DNA of 14,577 nt, taken from positions 1 through 14,577 of the forward strand of contig JAEWMH010000154.1 in NCBI GenBank assembly GCA_023393235.1. Reading direction: 5' to 3'. Positions 6,218 through 12,889 of this stretch are shown one piece after another. The position numbers and the translations under genes were made by a program. The stretch's first letter is position 1. The number at the start of each line of letters is the position of its first letter. The DNA is from Bacillota bacterium (lineage in GTDB: Bacteria; Bacillota; Bacilli; Paenibacillales; NBRC-103111). The notes beneath the pieces were generated by a model that was not told where the DNA came from, did not search any database, and was given only the letters and a program-made list of their open reading frames with translations.

Positions 6218-7189
6218 ATGCTGTATCTGAACGACCGGGATATCCGGCTCATGGGTCTTGACTGGCCTGCTCTTCTGGAGTCCGTAGAGGCTGCGGTGCA
6301 TATTGCCAATGCAGGGGATTATGCCCAGCCCATCAAGCCTTATCTGCGGTACGGAAATCCGCGGAACCGGATTATCGCCATGCCCGCTTATGTAGGAGGA
6401 ACGGTCCAGGCGGCCGGCATCAAGTGGATCGCTAGCTTCCCGGACAATATCAACCACGGGCTGCCCCGCGCCCACAGTGTGATGGTGCTGAATCATGCGC
6501 ATACAGGCGAACCCGCCGCCATTCTGAATTCGCCCTTGACCAGCATCGTCAGAACCGCCGCCGTCAGCGGGCTTATGATGCGGGCTTTCCTGGAGGAGCG
6601 GCCGCTTGCGCAGATTGAGCTGGGGATTGTAGGGTGGGGGCCTGTAGGCAGGCTCCATTATGAAATGGCCTTAGCGCTCTATGGGGACCGGATCGGACGT
6701 GTGCGGATTTATGATCTCCGGGAGGTTGATCTGACGGAGGCCGACGTCCCAGCCCACTTCCGGAATAAAACCAAAGTATCAAGAACCTGGGAGGAGGTGT
6801 ACCGGAGCTCGGATATCTTCATGACCTGCACGGTTTCCGATCACCGGTATATCCATCTTTCCCCTGTAAGAGGCAGCCTTCTCCTGAATGTGTCCCTGCG
6901 GGATTACCAACCGGTGGCTCTGGCCGCGGTAAAAGCTATCATCGTCGATGATTGGGAAGAAGTCTGCCGGGAGAATACGGATATCGAACGGCTCCATCTG
7001 GAGCAGGGGCTTACCCGCTCCGGCACCCGCTCCCTCGCCGACGTTATCTGCCGCGGCGGCCTTCGGGATTTTGCCCCAACAGAGCCGGTCCTTTTCTGCC
7101 CCATGGGCATGGGTGTGTTCGATATCGCAATAGCGGTTTATTTCGCACGCAGGGCCAGGGAAATGGGGCTCGGAACGGAGCTTGTGTGA
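6218..7189 (+). CDS. SbnB-type dehydrogenase releasing L-2,3-diaminopropionate
   Basis: 323 residues, started at the ATG at 6218 because GGAGG (6207-6211) lies 6 bases upstream. Like SbnB it begins MLYLNDRDI and has QPIKPYLR (37-44), RIIAMPAYVGG (51-61) and AAGIKWIASFPDN (65-77). It also has SIVRTAAVSG (109-118), the dinucleotide fold GIVGWGPVGRLH (136-147), FMTCTVSD (201-208) and VDDWEEVCRE, ending in NPMGM-like CPMGMGVFDIA. The family belongs to the ornithine cyclodeaminase/mu-crystallin superfamily. S. aureus SbnB oxidatively hydrolyses the SbnA product with NAD+ to give Dap and 2-oxoglutarate. It follows the fused gene by 47 bp without a terminator and is almost certainly co-transcribed. 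A bidirectional terminator follows, so the operon has only these two genes. Confidence 0.92.
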   Translation: MLYLNDRDIRLMGLDWPALLESVEAAVHIANAGDYAQPIKPYLRYGNPRNRIIAMPAYVGGTVQAAGIKWIASFPDNINHGLPRAHSVMVLNHAHTGEPAAILNSPLTSIVRTAAVSGLMMRAFLEERPLAQIELGIVGWGPVGRLHYEMALALYGDRIGRVRIYDLREVDLTEADVPAHFRNKTKVSRTWEEVYRSSDIFMTCTVSDHRYIHLSPVRGSLLLNVSLRDYQPVALAAVKAIIVDDWEEVCRENTDIERLHLEQGLTRSGTRSLADVICRGGLRDFAPTEPVLFCPMGMGVFDIAIAVYFARRAREMGLGTELV

Positions 7190-7217
7190 AGCCTCCGCCA
7201 GTAACAGCCGGCAGAAT

Positions 7218-7254
7218 AAAAAAACTCCCGCGCGTAATGCCGCAGGAGTTTTTT
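7218..7254. terminator. Bidirectional terminator between the Dap operon and the alcohol dehydrogenase gene
   Basis: ACTCCCGCG (7224-7232) pairs with CGCAGGAGT (7241-7249) with one mismatch and an 8-base loop. It has TTTTTT at 7249-7254 on the right and AAAAAAA at 7218-7224 on the left, so it can end both convergent transcripts. Confidence 0.85.
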
Positions 7255-7264
7255 CATGCTTATT

Positions 7265-8305
7265 TTACAAGGTAGCCATATCAATAACGAAGCGGTACCG
7301 CACATCGCTTGCGAGAACCCGCTCATAAGCCTCGTCCACTTGATCGGCCCGGATGACCTCAATCATCGGGGCGATGCCATGAGCCGCAGCAAAATCCAGC
7401 ATCTCCTGGGTTTCGCGGATTCCGCCCACCAGCGAACCGGCCAGGCTCTTGCGTCCCATGATCAGCGAAAATACATGATACTGGTCCGGCTTGCCCGGCG
7501 CTCCGACGTTCACCAGCGTGCCGTCAATCCGCAGCATGGACAGGTAGGCATCCACATCCAGGTTAGCCGATACCGTGTTCAGGATCAGGTCGAACTTATT
7601 GGCCAGAGCTGCGAAGGTGCCTTCCTCCCCAGTGGCATAATAATGATCTGCCCTGAGGAACCGCGCCTCCGCTTCCTTATCCCGGGACCGGCTGAGCACG
7701 GTTACCTCGGCGCCCATGGCATGGGCGAATTGGATGGCCAGATGGCCCAGGCCGCCCACTCCCACGATGGCGACTTTTTTACCGGGACCCGCTTTCCAAT
7801 GGCGGAGAGGGGAATAGGTGGTAATGCCCGCGCACAAAAGCGGGCTGGCGGCATCCAGGGAGAGGGCGTCTGGAATCCGCGCCACAAACCCTTCGGTCAC
7901 CACAATCTTTTGGCTGTAGCCGCCATAGGTGGGGTTGCCGTCATAGTCCAAGGCATTATAGGTGGAAACCACACCTTTGGTACAGTATTGCTCCTCCCCC
8001 TGCAGGCAGTATTCACATTCCCCGCAGGAATCCACAAAACATCCCACACCCACACGGTCGCCAACCGCAAACTTCGTCACCTCCGGGCCCACTGCCGAAA
8101 CAACTCCGGCGATTTCATGGCCGGGCACCATAGGGAAAATCCCTCCGCCCCACTCCCCGTGAGCGCTGTGGATATCAGAATGGCAGATGCCGCTGAATTG
8201 AATATCGATGAGGACGTCATGAGGCCGCAAGGCTCTGCGTTCAATTACTGTTTTCTCGAAAGGCGCTTTGGCGCTGGCTACAGATAAAACATGGGTTTTG
8301 CACAT
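7265..8305 (-). CDS. Zinc-dependent NAD(P) alcohol dehydrogenase (cinnamyl-alcohol-dehydrogenase-like)
   Basis: 346 residues, with AAGGAGG seven bases upstream of the ATG. It is a medium-chain dehydrogenase: catalytic zinc ligands are C41 (GICHSD), H63/E64 (PGHEIAG) and C158 (PLLCAG). The structural zinc lobe is C94, C97, C100, C108 (CGECEYC...YC). The dinucleotide fold is GVGGLGHLA (182-190). The strand after the fold ends VLSRSRDK, with S/R rather than an acidic residue, which suggests NADP(H). The closest described group is the YahK/cinnamyl alcohol dehydrogenase-like class that interconverts aldehydes and primary alcohols. The physiological substrate is unknown. It is divergent from a TetR gene 181 bp away, which is its likely regulator; many such pairs respond to reactive aldehydes, but that is inference. 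Confidence 0.92.
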   Translation of the reverse strand: MCKTHVLSVASAKAPFEKTVIERRALRPHDVLIDIQFSGICHSDIHSAHGEWGGGIFPMVPGHEIAGVVSAVGPEVTKFAVGDRVGVGCFVDSCGECEYCLQGEEQYCTKGVVSTYNALDYDGNPTYGGYSQKIVVTEGFVARIPDALSLDAASPLLCAGITTYSPLRHWKAGPGKKVAIVGVGGLGHLAIQFAHAMGAEVTVLSRSRDKEAEARFLRADHYYATGEEGTFAALANKFDLILNTVSANLDVDAYLSMLRIDGTLVNVGAPGKPDQYHVFSLIMGRKSLAGSLVGGIRETQEMLDFAAAHGIAPMIEVIRADQVDEAYERVLASDVRYRFVIDMATL

Positions 8306-8371
8306 GGTATGGCCTCCTTATTTTGCTGCGGAATAATTGGATACTCATTGATTAATGGACACATGTTTATT

Positions 8372-8399
8372 ATTATAAAAATATCAGATACGATTGCAA
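8372..8399 (-). promoter_or_regulatory. Sigma-A promoter for the alcohol dehydrogenase gene
   Basis: On the minus strand TTGCAA (8399-8394), 16 bases, then a perfect TATAAT (8377-8372), about 65 bases upstream of the ATG. Confidence 0.65.
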
Positions 8400-8419
8400 T
8401 GGTTAAATCAGCCGCTTTC

Positions 8420-8433
8420 GTTCAATAATGAAC
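8420..8433. promoter_or_regulatory. Candidate TetR operator dyad
   Basis: GTTCA-ATAA-TGAAC is an exact inverted repeat. It overlaps a second one, ACAAT (8432-8436) with ATTGT (8446-8450). Both lie between the divergent alcohol dehydrogenase and TetR starts, 50-70 bases upstream of tetR and upstream of the dehydrogenase -35. Assignment to this regulator rests on position only. Confidence 0.35.
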
Positions 8434-8486
8434 AATTCTTCCCGGATTGTGCAATAGATGATGATTGAAAGTGTGGTGCCGTTGAA

Positions 8487-9041
8487 ATGATGAAATCGGC
8501 GAAAGTGGACCGGCGGATTCTCAAATCCCAGGAGGCGATCAAAACCGCTTTAATCTCCCTGATGGGCGAAAAACATCTGGATGATATCACCATCCAGGAT
8601 ATTTCGGATAGGGCCAATGTGAATCGCGGAACCATTTACCTGCACTATCTGGACAAATATGATCTTCTGGACAAGCTGATCGGAGAGCACATGGACCGCC
8701 TCCGGGAGCTCTGTGAATCCTCCTGCCGGCTGGAGTGGACGGAAGCCACACTGGTGTTCTGCCAATATTTCGATGCGCAGTATTCCTTCTTCTCGTTGAT
8801 GCTGGCCAGCAAAGGCGCCCCTTATTTCCGCAACCGGTTCCTGGATTTTCTCATTGAGGAATTCCGCTGCGAGCTGGATGTATCCCGCGGGAAGAATGAA
8901 GGCATCCGGGAGGAAGTTCTGGTCCGGTTTACGGCGGCGGCTTACGTGGGGGTAGTGGAGTGGTGGTTTATGAATGAAAAGCCCTTCTCATACCAGGTAC
9001 TGGCTGAGCAGCTGGGGACGCTTTTGGAACGGAATCTCTAA
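8487..9041 (+). CDS. TetR/AcrR-family transcriptional regulator
   Basis: 184 residues. Tandem ATGs at 8487 and 8490 are both possible starts and neither has a strong ribosome binding site. The N-terminal domain has the TetR helix-turn-helix: ILKSQEAIKTALISLM, then DDITIQDISDRANVNRGTIY and LHYLDKYDLLDKLI (about residues 10-65). The C-terminal ligand and dimerisation part contains FFSLMLASKGAPYFRNRFL and a VGVVEWWFMNEKPFS stretch, like the YbiH/TetR_C_33-like proteins common in Bacillales. The ligand is not predictable. The gene is divergent from the alcohol dehydrogenase gene with inverted repeats in the shared intergenic DNA, so regulation of that gene, and of itself, is the natural guess. 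Confidence 0.9.
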   Translation: MMKSAKVDRRILKSQEAIKTALISLMGEKHLDDITIQDISDRANVNRGTIYLHYLDKYDLLDKLIGEHMDRLRELCESSCRLEWTEATLVFCQYFDAQYSFFSLMLASKGAPYFRNRFLDFLIEEFRCELDVSRGKNEGIREEVLVRFTAAAYVGVVEWWFMNEKPFSYQVLAEQLGTLLERNL

Positions 9042-9075
9042 AAAAAAGAGGCTCCTCTCTTGAGGGCCTCTTTCC
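9041..9075. terminator. Bidirectional terminator between tetR and the membrane protein gene
   Basis: GAGGCTC (9048-9054) pairs with GGGCCTC (9064-9070) with one G-T pair, extended by AAA/TTT. On the minus strand seven T follow (9047-9041); on the plus strand TTT then CC. It works best for the minus-strand gene. Confidence 0.75.
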
Positions 9076-9096
9076 TTGCGTGCTCCAGGTGATGTA

Positions 9097-9711
9097 TCAG
9101 CGCGCCTTTTCCCGTCTGCGCACCAGATGAAATTCGGGCTCCCCCTTGTCGGGTCCGGGCGTTATGGGCTTAAAGCTTTTTAGCTGGGTCAACCAATAGG
9201 CAATAAAGTACATGATCATGAGAAGGAAAAAGGAATAGGTGTACGCCCAATTCAGTTTTTTGTATAGATCGACCATGGACATTAGGGGCAAGCCGACATA
9301 AGCGCTGATTCCGGCATAAAAAATCGCCTTCAGAATCGGGCTGATGTGGGGCTTATATTGGATCAGCAGCATGGCAAGCACCGGCAGGACGGATAACCGG
9401 TAAGAAAAGCTTAGGGTTGGAGAAGGAATAGCCTTCACCGGATAAGCCCATAAGCCATTTTCGATCCCGACTGTATCCAGTACAGCAGAGAAAATCATTA
9501 TAAACAGAGCGGCCATCAGCAATCTTGCGGTGCTTTCCCGGTTCCTGAAAATGGCCCAGATCACCCACGGGGCAATGATCAGGAATACTGCCAAATACCA
9601 ATTCCAATGATAAATGTACACACTGAAAATAACATCCGCAATCTCGCTGTTTGCCTCCACAATCTTGGAGTTGGCATCACTCACCCGACTGAGCCCCTCT
9701 TGATAATCCAT
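9097..9711 (-). CDS. Multi-pass membrane protein, probably CBO0543 family
   Basis: 204 residues from the ATG at 9711, which has AGGTGG about 8 bases upstream; a GTG at 9723 is the alternative. The N-terminus is polar, then there are about five to six hydrophobic segments: YLAVFLIIAPWVIWAIF, LLMAALFIMIFSAVLD, SVLPVLAMLLI, ILKAIFYAGISAYVGL and FFLLMIMYFIAYWL. The tail is basic and cytoplasmic-looking. An N-terminal HWNWYLAVFL and the GLWAYPVKAIP segment resemble the uncharacterised CBO0543 membrane family of spore-forming Firmicutes, but this is recognition by eye. No function is known to me. It is a single-gene unit, separated from dpaA by a strong terminator. Confidence 0.7.
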   Translation of the reverse strand: MDYQEGLSRVSDANSKIVEANSEIADVIFSVYIYHWNWYLAVFLIIAPWVIWAIFRNRESTARLLMAALFIMIFSAVLDTVGIENGLWAYPVKAIPSPTLSFSYRLSVLPVLAMLLIQYKPHISPILKAIFYAGISAYVGLPLMSMVDLYKKLNWAYTYSFFLLMIMYFIAYWLTQLKSFKPITPGPDKGEPEFHLVRRREKAR

Positions 9712-9731
9712 ACGAACAACCACCTATTCTC

Positions 9732-9760
9732 CAAAATGCACTACTACCCCTCTACCATTC
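9732..9760 (-). promoter_or_regulatory. Possible sigma-G promoter of the membrane protein gene
   Basis: On the minus strand GAATG (9760-9756), 17 bases, then CATTTTG (9738-9732). This fits the sigma-G pattern GHATR - CATWHTA at all but the last -10 base. It lies about 21 bases upstream of the ATG, close for a promoter. No sigma-A pair is obvious. Weak evidence. Confidence 0.2.
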
Positions 9761-9789
9761 CCAATTTTTGGCTTGTACATGCATTTGTG

Positions 9790-9827
9790 AAAAAAACAGC
9801 CAACCAAGAGCTTCCTCTTGATTGGCT
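9790..9827 (-). terminator. Strong intrinsic terminator of dpaA
   Basis: On the minus strand AGCCAATCAAGAG (9827-9815) pairs over 13 positions with CTCTTGGTTGGCT (9810-9798), with one G-T pair and a GAAG loop, followed by a T-run (9796-9790). It lies 8 bases after the dpaA stop. Confidence 0.93.
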
Positions 9828-9835
9828 AATGGACG

Positions 9836-10735
9836 TTACCGGCGCTGCAGGCTGTGCAGCTCTTCCTTTAATATTCCAACAATGGCATCTCCCAAGATCC
9901 GGCCTGCCGTTCTGGGGGCTACCTTGCCGGGCAATCCCAGCGCCGGAATGGCTTTGACACCGGCAGCCTCCGCGGCATGGAAGTCCGTTCCTCCCGGTTT
10001 GGAGGCAAGGTCCACGATCAGGGAGGCAGGCGGCATATTGCCAATGACCCCAGCGGTAACCACCATTGCCGGAATCGTATTAAACAGAATGTCGGCGCTA
10101 GCCGCCTCTTCCGGCAGCCCGTTCACATGGAAGGGCTGAAGCCCCATTTCGACGGCGCGGGCGTGAAGCTCTGCTTCCCGTATGCCCACTCTGACTGCGG
10201 CGCCGAGATTCTTGAGGGTCCGGGCCAGGGTCATCCCAACCCGCCCCAGCCCAAGTACAATAACCGACGCCCCGTGAAGCGTAATGTCCGTATGCTGGAT
10301 CGCCAGCATGACCGCCCCCTCCGCAGTGGGAATGGAATTGAGGATGGCCACATCATCTCTGGCATATACCTCCGCCAGCCTGAGGCGGTATTGGCTGCAG
10401 GCCTCCCGGAGATAAGAATTCACGCTGCCTGTAATCACCAGTCCCCCGGACGGTATGGCAGCAAGCATATTGGTTGTGAGGGTCAATTCCTCCAAGGAAT
10501 AGGGAGCGTCCACCTCGCCGGCAGCGCCGATTCCCACGCCAGGCAGAACCACCGCGGAGCATTCCCGGAACACAGCTTCCGAAAGCTGCACCCGGTGTAT
10601 ATGTTCAAGGCCTGAATCCGCCCACTGATCAAATCCGGCTATGTATATGGCGGCACCCGTCCCGGCAAGGCGGCGGATCACCTCCAGCTGGCGGTTGTCC
10701 CCGCCAACAATCAACAATTTTATTTGTTCGAACAT
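9836..10735 (-). CDS. dpaA: Dipicolinate synthase subunit A (SpoVFA)
   Basis: 299 residues against 297 in B. subtilis. The ATG at 10735 has GGGGTGA just upstream. It is recognisable throughout: LLIVGGDNRQLEVIRRL (N-terminal), GFDQW, ITGSVNSYLREA, ARDDVAILNSIPTAEGAV, MLAIQHTDITLHG, the dinucleotide loop VLGLGRVGMTLART (159-172), INTIP-like LFNTIPAMV, VDLASKPGGTDF and LPGKVAPRTAGRI. DpaA with DpaB converts a dihydrodipicolinate-pathway intermediate to dipicolinic acid, the calcium-chelating solute of the spore core, in the mother cell. In B. subtilis dpaA and dpaB are adjacent; here no dpaB follows, and a strong terminator closes the unit directly after dpaA. It may be a separated or second copy. 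Confidence 0.93.
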   Translation of the reverse strand: MFEQIKLLIVGGDNRQLEVIRRLAGTGAAIYIAGFDQWADSGLEHIHRVQLSEAVFRECSAVVLPGVGIGAAGEVDAPYSLEELTLTTNMLAAIPSGGLVITGSVNSYLREACSQYRLRLAEVYARDDVAILNSIPTAEGAVMLAIQHTDITLHGASVIVLGLGRVGMTLARTLKNLGAAVRVGIREAELHARAVEMGLQPFHVNGLPEEAASADILFNTIPAMVVTAGVIGNMPPASLIVDLASKPGGTDFHAAEAAGVKAIPALGLPGKVAPRTAGRILGDAIVGILKEELHSLQRR

Positions 10736-10752
10736 TCTCTCACCCCGCCCTA

Positions 10753-10781
10753 AATATAGGATAGTTTCCACGAATAAACAA
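10753..10781 (-). promoter_or_regulatory. Candidate promoter of dpaA
   Basis: On the minus strand TTGTTT (10781-10776), 17 bases, then TATATT (10758-10753), 17 bases upstream of the ATG. This is sigma-A-like and rather close to the gene. I found no clear sigma-K match, although B. subtilis spoVF depends on sigma-K, so the assignment is weak. Confidence 0.3.
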
Positions 10782-10829
10782 GCTTTGGATGGTCCGATTT
10801 TTCTGCACAAACCGCCTGATCCCCGCCCT

Positions 10830-10859
10830 TTTACGAACATGTTGCGTACACTGTATAAT
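10830..10859 (+). promoter_or_regulatory. Sigma-A promoter of the serine dehydratase operon
   Basis: TTTACG (10830-10835), 18 bases, then a perfect TATAAT (10854-10859). This predicts a start near 10866 and a leader of about 43 bases before the GTG at 10909. Confidence 0.6.
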
Positions 10860-10908
10860 GGGATTGAATCCAACACATTGGTTATGGACAGGAAATGGGG
10901 AACGGACC

Positions 10909-11589
10909 GTGCGGTTTAAAGATGTGTTTTCGATTATCGGGCCCAGCATGGTGGGTCCCTCCAGCTCGCATACGGCAGGCGCCGCCCGGCTGGGGCGTGT
11001 AGCCAGACGGCTTCATGGCGCCCAACCGGTGCTGGCGGAGCTGACGCTGTACGGCTCCTTCGCCGCCACCTACAAGGGCCACGGCACGGACCTGGCACTG
11101 ATTGGCGGCCTGCTTGATTATGATACGGACGATGCCCGTATCCGCGACGCGGTGGCCTTGGCGGAGCAGGCCGGGATGGAGGTCCGCTTCCGGACGGCTA
11201 TGCTGCCTGCGGGGCATCCCAATACGGTATCCATCCGGGTGCAAAGCGCCGACGGCCGGGAGGATACGCTAACAGGCGCGTCTATCGGGGGCGGCAATAT
11301 CGAAATCTCCCGGGTAAACGGCTTCGATGTCCGATTTACTGCGGACTATCCCACGCTCTTGGTGTTCCACCGGGACCAACGGGGGATGGTGGCGGATATC
11401 TCGCGGCTGCTTAGTGACCGGGGGATTAATATCGGGCATATGAATGTAAACCGGAAATCGCGGAGCGGTGATGCGCTGACGGTTGTAGAGATGGATGAGC
11501 GGGCAGAGCCCCAGGTGCTGGAACAGCTGTCCGGGCTGGCTGATATAAGCCGGATCGGTGTGGTCAATTTACGAAACGGGAACGGGTGA
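10909..11589 (+). CDS. sdaAB: L-serine dehydratase, iron-sulfur type, beta subunit
   Basis: 226 residues from the GTG at 10909 (GGGG 8 bases upstream), which gives the family's usual start VRFKDVFSIIGPSM and a length near the 220 residues of the B. subtilis protein. The frame is open further upstream but without homology. The diagnostic block is IGPSMVGPSSSHTAGAARLG near the N-terminus, followed by YGSFAATYKGHGTDLALIGG. The C-terminal 75 residues form an ACT domain (LLVFHRDQRGMVADISRLL, INIGHMNVNRK), which in this class is thought to sense serine. With SdaAA it deaminates L-serine to pyruvate and ammonia using a labile [4Fe-4S] cluster. sdaAA begins 4 bases after the stop. Confidence 0.95.
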   Translation: MRFKDVFSIIGPSMVGPSSSHTAGAARLGRVARRLHGAQPVLAELTLYGSFAATYKGHGTDLALIGGLLDYDTDDARIRDAVALAEQAGMEVRFRTAMLPAGHPNTVSIRVQSADGREDTLTGASIGGGNIEISRVNGFDVRFTADYPTLLVFHRDQRGMVADISRLLSDRGINIGHMNVNRKSRSGDALTVVEMDERAEPQVLEQLSGLADISRIGVVNLRNGNG

Positions 11590-11593
11590 TGGA

Positions 11594-12499
11594 ATGCGCT
11601 TCTCAACCTTGGAGCAATTGGCAAAGCTGTGTACGGAGGAGCATCTCTCCATCGGGCGGATGATGCTGCGGGAGCAGGCCGCGGAATCCGGCATAGCGGA
11701 AGAGGCGGTATACCGCCAGATGGCGGATTATTACGGCATCATGAAGGAAGCGGTAGAGCGGGGACTGACGGAGGATACCCGCTCCCGCAGCGGGCTCACC
11801 GGCGGGGATGCCCGCAAGGTGATGGAGCATGGAGCCGGGCCGGGGGCCTCCTCCAATCTCGGCGGGGATGCGGGGCGGGCCATGGCCTACGCCCTGGCGG
11901 TGTCCGAGGTGAATGCGTCCATGGGCCGCATTGTGGCCACCCCCACCGCAGGCTCCTGCGGAATCATCCCGGGTGTGTTCGTCAGCACCCAGGAGCGGTT
12001 CGGCTACGATGACGAAGCGATGACGTATGCGTTGTTCGCCTCCGGGGCCATCGGCTTCGTGATCGCCAACAACTCCTTCATCTCCGGCGCCGAAGGCGGC
12101 TGCCAGGCGGAGGTGGGCTCCGCCATCGGCATGGCGGCGGGAGCCCTGACAGAGCTGCGGGGCGGCACCCCGGAGCAGGCCATCCACGCGGTGGGCCTGG
12201 CGCTGAAGAATTCTCTGGGCCTCATCTGCGATCCCGTAGGCGGCCTGGTGGAGATCCCCTGCATCGTGCGCAACGGCTTCGGCGCCGTCACTGCACTGGC
12301 TGCCGCCGACATGGCCCTGGCCGGTGTTAGGAGCGTCATCCCCTCCGACGAGGTAGTTCAGGTGATGCTGGAGGTGGGTTCCGCCATGCCCGACGGCCAC
12401 CGGGAGACCGCCAAGGGCGGCTTGGCCCAAACCCCCACGGGGCGCGCCATCATGCGCCAGCTCTATGGCAAGGGCCAAGGCGACGGGGCACCCGAATGA
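11594..12499 (+). CDS. sdaAA: L-serine dehydratase, iron-sulfur type, alpha subunit
   Basis: 301 residues from the ATG at 11594, with GGGTGA just upstream overlapping the sdaAB stop region. B. subtilis SdaAA is about 300 residues. Cluster-ligand cysteines are seen in TPTAGSCGIIPGV, EGGCQAEVGSAIGMAAGAL and CDPVGGLVEIPCIVRN. Other family segments are GDAGRAMAYALAVSEVNASM and NNSFISGAEGG. This subunit carries the catalytic [4Fe-4S] cluster whose free iron site binds serine. The pair supplies pyruvate from serine when amino acids are abundant. Serine is also upstream of the O-phosphoserine-dependent Dap pathway 3.7 kb to the left, but nothing shows co-regulation. Confidence 0.95.
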   Translation: MRFSTLEQLAKLCTEEHLSIGRMMLREQAAESGIAEEAVYRQMADYYGIMKEAVERGLTEDTRSRSGLTGGDARKVMEHGAGPGASSNLGGDAGRAMAYALAVSEVNASMGRIVATPTAGSCGIIPGVFVSTQERFGYDDEAMTYALFASGAIGFVIANNSFISGAEGGCQAEVGSAIGMAAGALTELRGGTPEQAIHAVGLALKNSLGLICDPVGGLVEIPCIVRNGFGAVTALAAADMALAGVRSVIPSDEVVQVMLEVGSAMPDGHRETAKGGLAQTPTGRAIMRQLYGKGQGDGAPE

Positions 12500-12502
12500 G
12501 GG

Positions 12503-12549
12503 GCTGCCGGATAACGGAGTCCGGAGACTGAGACTCGGAAGCCGGGCAG
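12503..12549 (+). other. Imperfect two-part hairpin after sdaAA
   Basis: CTGCCGG (504-510 of the 12 kb block) pairs with CCGGGCAG (12542-12549) with one bulge. Inside it CGGAGTC (12515-12521) pairs with GACTCGG (12532-12538) with one mismatch. No T-run follows, so it is not a standard terminator, though it may stabilise or end the transcript. Confidence 0.4.
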
Positions 12550-12645
12550 AAGCTCTAACGAATCTCTCGAGCATGTCCATGAATGGTGGAAGTGTCCTAT
12601 AGGTATAGGGATGTCCCCCGGTAACGTTACTCCCAACCTCCCCCG

Positions 12646-12829
12646 AAATGCAAAAGTGCATCTATTGGGCAAACAAACCTTCGTTTTTACGGTTTATCCT
12701 GCAAAAGTGCAGTTATTTCCGTCAGATGGGTGCAAGCTGTACCCCACCGCCGAAAATAGCTGCACTTTTACATTTAGGATGCACGGAGAGGCGGAATTCC
12801 AGCAGAATAGATGCATTTTCGCAGGATAA
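12646..12829. repeat. Four-box inverted repeat element B, between convergent genes
   Basis: Boxes follow the pattern TGCAAAAGTGCAKCTATT. B1 (TGCAAAAGTGCATCTATT, from 12649) and B2 (TGCAAAAGTGCAGTTATT, from 12700) are direct, 51 bp apart. B3 (AATAGCTGCACTTTTACA, from 12755) and B4 (AATAGATGCATTTTCGCA, from 12806) are inverted, also 51 bp apart. A TATCCT-like lead precedes several boxes. The centre (about 12717-12755) is itself an inverted repeat around AAGCTGT, so the whole 184 bp is a degenerate palindrome that could form a long interrupted hairpin. Its box order, spacing and CTATT ends repeat those of element A although the core bases differ. Confidence 0.85.
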
Positions 12830-12889
12830 CATTGGTTTTAATTGGAAATTTATGGTTTAGGAGGCGGCATAAGCCGTTAGGAGCATCGC

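Larger units (their letters stand above)
12500..12889. other. 390-bp gene-free region between convergent sdaAA and lysR
   Basis: I see no gene here. It contains, in order, the imperfect hairpin at 12503-12549, a 10-bp perfect palindrome GTAACGTTAC at 12621-12630, and the four-box repeat element B at 12646-12829. No T-tract terminator is evident for either flanking gene, so element B or the hairpin may do that work. Confidence 0.7.

Noticed and set aside
7256..8287. 343-codon plus-strand frame opposite the alcohol dehydrogenase gene
   Set aside because: Mirror of the dehydrogenase, whose zinc and nucleotide motifs prove the coding strand; the plus frame shows no family features.
12621..12630. 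Perfect 10-bp palindrome GTAACGTTAC
   Set aside because: Short, single, and not near a promoter; such palindromes are expected by chance in several kilobases.
11603..12661. Long open frame (352 codons) on the minus strand over sdaAA
   Set aside because: Low-complexity, His/Gly/Ala-rich translation without domain features, lying opposite a convincing enzyme gene; a shadow of high-GC codon use.
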